Source: Phyllobacteriaceae bacterium (GTDB taxonomy: Bacteria > Pseudomonadota > Alphaproteobacteria > Rhizobiales > Ancalomicrobiaceae). Taken from it: a stretch of DNA of 20,213 nucleotides. Position 1 is the first letter of the stretch. The number at the start of each line of letters is the position of its first letter. The DNA lies in contig JAAYVT010000174.1 in the NCBI GenBank assembly GCA_012517025.1, forward strand, positions 1 through 20,213, read 5' to 3'. A program made the translations under genes and the position numbers. Under the pieces are notes generated by a model that saw only the letters and a program-made list of their open reading frames with translations, ran no database searches and was not told the DNA's origin. Below, one piece after another: positions 14,915-20,213 of the stretch.

Positions 14915-14930
14915 TGTTCCACATGAAACC
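14915..14930. promoter_or_regulatory. Weak parS-like site upstream of gshB
   Basis: TGTTCCACATGAAACC matches the parS consensus at 13 of 16 positions. It lies between yraN and gshB, about 100 bases before the gshB start. On its own it would be weak; it is listed because two closer matches exist in the same window. Confidence 0.25.
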
Positions 14931-14949
14931 ATCGTGACCGGCGGCGGCG

Positions 14950-14978
14950 TTGTCGGGACGGGTGGGGCGCGCTAGAAC
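14950..14978 (+). promoter_or_regulatory. Putative promoter of gshB
   Basis: TTGTCG (14950-14955) and TAGAAC (14973-14978) are separated by 17 bases and lie about 50 bases before the gshB ATG. Each matches the sigma-70 consensus at 4 of 6 positions, acceptable for a GC-rich alphaproteobacterium. Confidence 0.35.
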
Positions 14979-15029
14979 TTCGACCCGGCCGCGACCGACG
15001 CGGTCTCCGACACGAAGGATCGTAGTCGC

Positions 15030-15980
15030 ATGACGCTCGACGTCGCCGTCCAGATGGACCACATCGCCTCGATCCGCATCGCCGGCGACAGCACCTTCGC
15101 GCTGTTGCTCGAAGCCCAGGCGCGCGGTCACCGCCTCTGGCACTACACCCCCGATCGCCTCGCCCTGCGCGACGGCCGCGTCTTCGCCGGCGTCGAGCGG
15201 CTCGAGGTGCGCGACGTTCCCGGCGATCACCACAGCCTCGGCGCGGTCGAGCGGGTCGATCTCGCGCGCTTCGACGTGGTGCTGCTGCGCCAGGATCCGC
15301 CGTTCGATCTGCACTACGTCACCACGACGCATCTGCTCGAGCGCATCCACCCGAAGACCCTGGTGGTCAACGATCCGGCGAGCGTCCGCAACGCGCCGGA
15401 GAAGATGTTCGTCACCGAGTTCCCGGATCTGATGCCGCCGACCCTGATCTCGCGCGACGCCGACGAGATCCGCGCCTTCCGCGCCGAGTTCGGCGACATC
15501 GTGATGAAGCCGCTCTACGGCCACGGCGGCGCGGCGGTGTTCCGCGTCCGCGAGGCCGACGAGAACTTCGGTTCGCTGATGGACATGTTCTCGACGACGT
15601 GGCGCGAGCCCTGGGTGATCCAGCGCTATCAGTCCGAGGTCCGCGACGGCGACAAGCGCATCATCCTGGTCGACGGCGAGTTCGCCGGCGCGGTCAACCG
15701 CGTTCCGGCCGCCGACGACCTTCGCTCCAACATGGTGCGCGGCGGGCGGGCGGCGGCCACCGACCTGACCGATCGCGAGCGCGAGATCTGCGAGCGCATC
15801 GGCCCGTCGCTGCGGGCTCGCGGCCTGATCTTCGTCGGCATCGACGTCATCGGCGACTTCCTGACCGAAATCAACGTCACCTCGCCGACCGGCATCCGCG
15901 CCATCCGTCGTCTCGGTGGTCCCGACATCGCCGCGATGATCTGGGACCGCATCGAAGCGAAACGCGCCGCCGGCCACTGA
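15030..15980 (+). CDS. gshB: Glutathione synthase
   Basis: GshB ligates glycine to gamma-glutamylcysteine with ATP, the last step of glutathione synthesis. The 316-residue product is an ATP-grasp protein: N-terminal VAVQMDHIASIRIAGDSTFALLLEAQARGH, VVLLRQDPPFDLHYVTTTHLLE, VVNDPASVRNAPEKMF, the ATP-binding VMKPLYGHGGAAVFRV, VIQRYQSEVRDGDKRIILVDGE and the metal-binding FLTEINVTSPTGIRAI. Length equals the bacterial GshB norm. The ATG has AAGGA upstream. It follows yraN by 134 bases, with a possible promoter of its own. Confidence 0.97.
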   Translation: MTLDVAVQMDHIASIRIAGDSTFALLLEAQARGHRLWHYTPDRLALRDGRVFAGVERLEVRDVPGDHHSLGAVERVDLARFDVVLLRQDPPFDLHYVTTTHLLERIHPKTLVVNDPASVRNAPEKMFVTEFPDLMPPTLISRDADEIRAFRAEFGDIVMKPLYGHGGAAVFRVREADENFGSLMDMFSTTWREPWVIQRYQSEVRDGDKRIILVDGEFAGAVNRVPAADDLRSNMVRGGRAAATDLTDREREICERIGPSLRARGLIFVGIDVIGDFLTEINVTSPTGIRAIRRLGGPDIAAMIWDRIEAKRAAGH

Positions 15981-16007
15981 GGCGCCGCCGAGAGGAGGGT
16001 CGCCCGC

Positions 16008-16958
16008 GTGATCCGCGTTACGCTCGGGGGGGCCTTCGCGGCCCTCGTCGCCTCGGCCCTGCTCGCGCTCGTCTCGACGGCGGTGGCGGCGGGCGAGCGC
16101 TACGCTGTGATCGCGCCGGCCGCCGGCAGCGCCTTCCACGAGGCGGTCGCCGCCGGCTGCAAGGCCCGCGCCGCCGAACTCGGCGCCGATTGCGCGTTCT
16201 ACGCCCCCGGCCCGAACGAACCGCGCAGCCAGGGCGAGATCGTCGCCGCCCTGGTCGCCGAGAAGATCGACGGCATCGCGATCTCACCCGCCCTGATCTC
16301 CGACGTCCGGCCCGCGGCGATCGCCGCCCGCGCCGCCGGGATCTCGGTCGCCGCCTACGACGCCGATCTGCCGGAAGAGGCCCGCGACGGCTTCGTCGGC
16401 ACCGACGCTCGCGATTTCGGCCGCGCTCTCGGCGCCTCGCTGCGGCGGTGGCGACCGGACGGCGGCATGTACGCGGTCCTGACCGGTGATCCGGGCTCGC
16501 GCAGCCTCGCCGATCGCGTCTCCGGTGTGCGCGACGCCCTCGGCGCCGGATGGCGCGAGATCCCGGCCTCGCCGGTCGTCGTCGCCTCCGGCGAACCGCG
16601 CGAAGCCGCCGCCGCGCTCGATCGGCTGCTCGGCGAGCACGCCGAACTCGACGCGGTGATCTCGGTCGGCGCCTGGCCGCTCCTCGACGAGACGGTCTGG
16701 CGCGAGGTCGCCAAACGCCACGAGGATCGCCTCCACCGCGCCCGGGTGGTGCTGGTCGTCGCCGATGCGCTGCCGGTCGAGAAGCGTCTGGTGCGCGACG
16801 GCCTCGCCCATGTCCTGGTGGGGCAGCGCCCCGCCGAAATGGGCGCCCGGCTCGCCGACATGATGGCGGCGAAACGCGCCCGGCGCCCGTTCTCCGAGAT
16901 CGTCTACGTCGGCTTCGACGTCTTCACCCGCCGCGATCTGCTCGCCGCGCCGGAGTGA
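16008..16958 (+). CDS. Orphan periplasmic sugar-binding-type (RbsB-like) protein
   Basis: A 316-residue protein starting at GTG 16008 behind GAGAGGAGG. An N-terminal signal peptide (about 1-28, ALLALVSTAVAAGE) precedes a type I periplasmic-binding domain of the RbsB class. The domain includes RYAVIAPAAGSAFHEAVAAGCKARAAELG, GEIVAALVAEKIDGIAISP, AAGISVAAYDADLPEEARDGFVGTDARDFGRALG, LTGDPGSRSLADRVSGVRDAL and DGLAHVLVGQRPAEMG. Such proteins usually serve ABC importers or present ligands to membrane sensors. No permease or ATPase gene is adjacent, so it is an orphan here. It lies 27 bases after gshB and may be cotranscribed with it. Ligand unknown; it could feed a distant transporter or a sensor kinase. 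Confidence 0.82.
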   Translation: MIRVTLGGAFAALVASALLALVSTAVAAGERYAVIAPAAGSAFHEAVAAGCKARAAELGADCAFYAPGPNEPRSQGEIVAALVAEKIDGIAISPALISDVRPAAIAARAAGISVAAYDADLPEEARDGFVGTDARDFGRALGASLRRWRPDGGMYAVLTGDPGSRSLADRVSGVRDALGAGWREIPASPVVVASGEPREAAAALDRLLGEHAELDAVISVGAWPLLDETVWREVAKRHEDRLHRARVVLVVADALPVEKRLVRDGLAHVLVGQRPAEMGARLADMMAAKRARRPFSEIVYVGFDVFTRRDLLAAPE

Positions 16959-17026
16959 ACCGGCGTTCGCGCGACGTTCGAAAATTACAACCATCGCAGA
17001 GCAAATGTCTTGTCGGGGTTGCGTTC

Positions 17027-17041
17027 GTTCTCTTCTTGTTC
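17027..17041. promoter_or_regulatory. LexA (SOS) box upstream of comM
   Basis: GTTCTCTTCTTGTTC is an exact match to the alphaproteobacterial LexA operator GTTC-N7-GTTC. It lies 31 bases before the comM ATG, where a bound repressor would block transcription. No other such repeat was noticed upstream of genes in the window. Confidence 0.65.
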
Positions 17042-17072
17042 TATGAGGAACGAGGGGATCGGAGGCGAAGGC

Positions 17073-18608
17073 ATGGTCGCACGGGTGACGACGGTGGCGT
17101 TTCGGGGGATCGAGGCGGTTCCCGTCGACGTGCAGGTGCAGATCACCGCCGGCAACCCGGTGTTCGCGCTGGTCGGCCTGCCCGACAAGACGGTGGGCGA
17201 GAGCCGCGAGCGCATCCGCGCCGCCCTCTTCGCCTCCGGCCTCGCCCTGCCGCAGCGCCGCATCACCGTCAATCTCGCCCCCGCCGACCTGCCCAAGGAG
17301 GGCAGCCATTACGATCTGCCGATCGCGCTGGCCATCATGTCGGCGATCGGCGCCATGCCGGGCGACCAACTCGACGAGCACGTCGCCCTCGGTGAGCTCG
17401 GCCTCGACGGATCGATCGCCCCGGTCGCCGGCGTCCTGCCGGCGGCGATCGGCGCGAGCGCCCTCGGCAAGGGGCTGATCTGTCCGGCGGCGAGCGGCTC
17501 GGAGGCGGCGTGGGCGAGCCCCGATCTGCCGATCGTCGCCGGCCGCAGCCTCACCCAGCTCGCCAACCACTTCAAGGGCACCCAGGTGGTCTCCCGCCCG
17601 ACCGCGAAGGTGCGCGAGGCGACCGCCAACTTGCCCGACCTCGCCGACGTCAAGGGCCAGGAGAGCGCCAAGCGGGCGCTGGAGATCGCCGCCGCCGGCG
17701 GGCATCATCTGTTGATGGTCGGCCCGCCCGGCGCCGGCAAGTCGATGCTGGCCGCCCGCCTGCCCTCGATCCTGCCGCCGCTGTCGCCGCGCGAGCTGCT
17801 GGAAGTGTCGATGATCGCCTCGATCGCCGGTGAGCTCGCCGACGGCCGCCTGACCGATCGCCGCCCGTTTCGCGCCCCCCACCATTCCGCCTCGATGGCG
17901 GCGCTGGTCGGCGGCGGCATGCGGGCGCGGCCGGGCGAGATCTCGCTCGCCCACGACGGCGTCCTCTTCCTCGACGAGCTGCCGGAATTCGCGCCGCAGG
18001 TGCTCGACGGTCTGCGTCAGCCGCTGGAGACCGGCGAGGTGGTGATCGCGCGCGCCAATCATCGGGTGAGCTACCCCGCCCGCATCCAGCTGATCGCGGC
18101 GATGAACCCGTGTCGTTGCGGGCACGCCGGCGAGCCCGGTCACACCTGCCGGCGCGGCGTTCGCTGCGCCGAGGACTATCAGGCGCGTCTCTCCGGTCCG
18201 CTGCTCGACCGCATCGATCTCAGGATCGAGGTGGCGGCGGTGACCGCCGCCGATCTGTTGCTGCCGGCGCCGAAGGAGAGCTCGCGCGACGTCGCCGCCC
18301 GCGTCGCCGCCGCCCGCGCGGTGCAGACCGAGCGCTTCCGCGCCCTCGGTCTCGACGATCTGCGCACCAACGCCGATCTCCCCGCCGCCCTGGTCGAGGA
18401 GATCGCCGCGCCGGATGCCGCCTCGCGGCGCTGGCTGGTCGACGTCGCCGAACGCATGCGGTTGTCGGCGCGCGCCTATCACCGCGTCCTCAAGGTCGCC
18501 CGCACCCTCGCCGATCTCGACGGCGGCGGACCGGTCGGCCGTCTCCATCTCGCCGAGGCGTTGAGCCTGCGCGGCGAGATCGGCGCCGCGACCCGCTCCG
18601 CCGCCTGA
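17073..18608 (+). CDS. comM: YifB/ComM family Mg-chelatase-like AAA+ ATPase
   Basis: ComM is a hexameric AAA+ helicase that drives branch migration during integration of incoming DNA in naturally transformable bacteria; relatives occur widely. The 511-residue product has an N-terminal Lon-like ChlI domain (VQVQITAGNPVFALVGLPDKTVGESRERIRAAL; PADLPKEGSHYDLPIAL). A AAA+ core follows, with Walker A GPPGAGKS at 217-224, Walker B LFLDELPEF (D301, E302) and RPFRAPHHSAS. The cysteine-rich NPCRCGHAGEPGHTCRRG is next, and the C-terminal Mg-chelatase domain contains RMRLSARAYHRVLKVARTLADLDG. Length is normal. The ATG at 17073 sits behind GGAGG and gives the standard MVARVTTVAFRGIE start. A LexA box lies just upstream, suggesting SOS control. 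Confidence 0.95.
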   Translation: MVARVTTVAFRGIEAVPVDVQVQITAGNPVFALVGLPDKTVGESRERIRAALFASGLALPQRRITVNLAPADLPKEGSHYDLPIALAIMSAIGAMPGDQLDEHVALGELGLDGSIAPVAGVLPAAIGASALGKGLICPAASGSEAAWASPDLPIVAGRSLTQLANHFKGTQVVSRPTAKVREATANLPDLADVKGQESAKRALEIAAAGGHHLLMVGPPGAGKSMLAARLPSILPPLSPRELLEVSMIASIAGELADGRLTDRRPFRAPHHSASMAALVGGGMRARPGEISLAHDGVLFLDELPEFAPQVLDGLRQPLETGEVVIARANHRVSYPARIQLIAAMNPCRCGHAGEPGHTCRRGVRCAEDYQARLSGPLLDRIDLRIEVAAVTAADLLLPAPKESSRDVAARVAAARAVQTERFRALGLDDLRTNADLPAALVEEIAAPDAASRRWLVDVAERMRLSARAYHRVLKVARTLADLDGGGPVGRLHLAEALSLRGEIGAATRSAA

Positions 18609-18884
18609 TCGGAGCGATCGTCGGCGCTCGCTCGGGGGCTCCGAAGCCGCCGCGGCACTCCTCGCCGTCGCGTCCGGCGAGCGAGGCCGTCTTCGCGCGC
18701 GAACAACGGGGACGACGGGGAGAACCGCGACCGTCGAACTCCGCGGGCATCGGGCGTCAAAGCTTTCGCAACGCCTGTCGGCGAAGATCGGACCGTCGCG
18801 AGGAGGGGACCCTCGCGCGCCGCGCATCCGGACCTGGGCGTCGCCGGTGGCGGATCTGCTTCGCGCCGGGTTTCGAGGCCGCCG

Positions 18885-20213
18885 ATGACATTGGACCGGA
18901 CCGCCGTCACCGACGATGCCGAAGCCCGCGGCGTCGGGCGCCGCCCGTGGCGCGACGTTCTCGACGCCCCGTTGCTGTTGGTGATCGCCCTCGCGGTGAT
19001 CGTCGCCGTCGCCGATCCCGACGCCGCCCGCGACATCGTCGCGGTGGTCGGCGTCTTCGCTGCGCTCGCCGTCGTGGTCTCGCGGCTGCGCCGCGACGCC
19101 CCGGCACCGGAGGTCGCCGAGCCGAGCCCCGAAACCGCCGACGCGCGCGAGCATTTCCTCGCCCTGGCCGCCCACGAGATCCGCACCCCGCTGACCGGCA
19201 TCCTCGGCCTCGCCGACCTGCTCGGCGAAACCGCGCTTTCTTCCGAGCAGACCGCCTATGTCCGCGCCTTGCGCGGCTCCGGCGAGGGGCTGTTGCGGCT
19301 GGTCGACGGCTACCTCGACCTGTCGCGGCTGGAGGCCGGCGCGGTCGAGGCCAAGCCGGTGCCGACCGAGATCGAGACCGTGGTGGAAGAGGTGGTCGAG
19401 CTGCTCGCCCCGCCCTGTCAGGGCAAGGGGCTGGAGATCGCCGGTCACGTCGCGCCGGGTCTGCCGCGCCGGGTGTCGGTCGATCCGCTGTTGTTGCGGC
19501 AGGTGTTGATCAACCTCGCCGGCAACGCGGTGAAGTTCACCGAGGTCGGCGGCGTGGCGATCGAGGTCGATCGCGACGGCGACGGCGACCGGATCCGCTT
19601 CCGCGTCCGCGACACCGGCGTCGGCATCGCCCCCGAGGAGGCCTCGCGCATCTTCGACGCCTGGGAGCGCGTCGAGACCGAGGGCCTGGCGCAGGGCACC
19701 GGCCTCGGCCTCGCCATCGCCCGCGGCATCGTCGAGCGCATGGGCGGCGAGATCTCGTTGTCGAGCCGCCTCGGCGCCGGGTCGACCTTCGCCTTCTCGC
19801 TCGACTTGCCGGTGATCGAGCCGGCCGCCGCCGCCGAACGGCCGCTCGCCGGCCGCCGCATCGCGATCCTGTCGAATGCCGCCGTCGAGCCGCCGCTGCT
19901 CGTCCGGCGTCTGCATGCCCTCGGCGCCGAGGCGTGGCTGGCCGGCGGCGTCGCCGCGCTCGCCGAGGCCGACGGCTTCGACGTGGTGCTGATCGACGCC
20001 GAAGGGGAGGCGGATCCCGCCGCCCGTCTCGACGAACTGCGCGCCGCCGGCCGTCGCGCCGCGGCGGTGGTGATGATCGCGCCGGCACGCCGCGCCGAGC
20101 TCCCGGCGCTGCGCGCCGCCGGCTTCGCCGCCCACCTGATCCGACCGGTCCGCTCCGCCTCGCTGGCGCGGGTGATCGCGCTCGCCGTCGGCGACGTCGA
20201 GGCGGCGCGGCCG
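18885..20213 (+). CDS. Membrane hybrid histidine kinase, 3' end outside window
   Basis: The frame runs 443 codons to the window edge without a stop. Two membrane segments (about 29-43 and 51-66) are followed directly by a HisKA domain with LAAHEIRTPLTGILG, phosphorylatable H97. A HATPase domain follows with N-box INLAGNAVKFT (N210, N214), G1 DTGVGI from 243 and G2 GTGLGLAI from 271. From about residue 325 comes a receiver-like domain (RRIAILSNAAVEPPLL; DVVLIDAEGE; HLIRPV) that lacks the acidic pair after the first strand and looks degenerate. A second, true receiver probably lies beyond the window. There is almost no periplasmic or PAS sensor, so the signal is unclear. The ATG has CGAGG upstream. 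It follows comM after 276 bases in which I see no gene. Confidence 0.9.
   Translation, partial: MTLDRTAVTDDAEARGVGRRPWRDVLDAPLLLVIALAVIVAVADPDAARDIVAVVGVFAALAVVVSRLRRDAPAPEVAEPSPETADAREHFLALAAHEIRTPLTGILGLADLLGETALSSEQTAYVRALRGSGEGLLRLVDGYLDLSRLEAGAVEAKPVPTEIETVVEEVVELLAPPCQGKGLEIAGHVAPGLPRRVSVDPLLLRQVLINLAGNAVKFTEVGGVAIEVDRDGDGDRIRFRVRDTGVGIAPEEASRIFDAWERVETEGLAQGTGLGLAIARGIVERMGGEISLSSRLGAGSTFAFSLDLPVIEPAAAAERPLAGRRIAILSNAAVEPPLLVRRLHALGAEAWLAGGVAALAEADGFDVVLIDAEGEADPAARLDELRAAGRRAAAVVMIAPARRAELPALRAAGFAAHLIRPVRSASLARVIALAVGDVEAARP

Noticed and set aside
18609..18884. Possible small gene between comM and the histidine kinase
   Set aside because: No frame with a credible start, ribosome-binding site or recognisable product was found; it is most likely untranslated leader and promoter sequence.
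16284..20135. Very long open frame on the minus strand (over 1280 codons) opposite comM and the histidine kinase
   Set aside because: It is Arg/Gly/Asp-rich with no family motifs and overlaps several clearly real plus-strand genes; high GC3 makes stop codons rare in this frame.

Overview
The window is a GC-rich chromosomal segment of an alphaproteobacterium, most likely of the order Hyphomicrobiales (Rhizobiales). The evidence is gene content and order (coaE-dnaQ // secB // Tim44-like-mltA-smr-xre; hrcA // rph-rdgB-hemW; rsmI-yraN-gshB; comM). These families and their grouping are typical of the origin-proximal half of alphaproteobacterial chromosomes. Strong GC3 bias makes nearly every gene throw long open frames on the other strand; I treat those as shadows.

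Layout. 1-1228: the 3' part of coaE and a complete dnaQ, plus strand. A bidirectional terminator at 1262-1291 separates dnaQ from convergent secB. 1997-4912: a plus-strand operon of a Tim44-like membrane protein, mltA, smr and an XRE-type regulator; the last three are joined by ATGA overlaps. 4997-6962: hslVU on the minus strand, behind a plausible heat-shock (sigma-32 type) promoter. 7040-8197: an AT-rich island carrying one DUF3800 gene with its own promoter. 8198-9289: hrcA, minus strand. 9448-12079: rph, rdgB and hemW, plus strand. 12146-13375: a minus-strand lipoprotein of the penicillin-binding-protein activator type, with an intrinsic terminator. 13556-16958: rsmI, yraN, gshB and an orphan periplasmic sugar-binding-type protein. 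17073-18608: comM behind a LexA-box match. 18885-20213: a hybrid histidine kinase cut by the window end.

Most genes are housekeeping: coenzyme A synthesis, replication fidelity, protein export, cell-wall turnover, heat-shock proteolysis and its repressor, RNA 3'-end maturation, nucleotide-pool sanitation, haem trafficking, rRNA methylation and glutathione synthesis.

Two things stand out. First, hslU carries an exact 119-bp internal duplication. The copy of its 3' sensor-2 region replaces the segment that should contain the Walker B strand, leaving an in-frame but probably defective 453-residue ATPase next to an intact hslV. Second, the DUF3800 island, with very different base and codon composition, sits exactly between hrcA and the hslVU promoter and looks like a recent single-gene acquisition. 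Three near-matches to the ParB-binding parS site and one LexA-box match are further regulatory leads.
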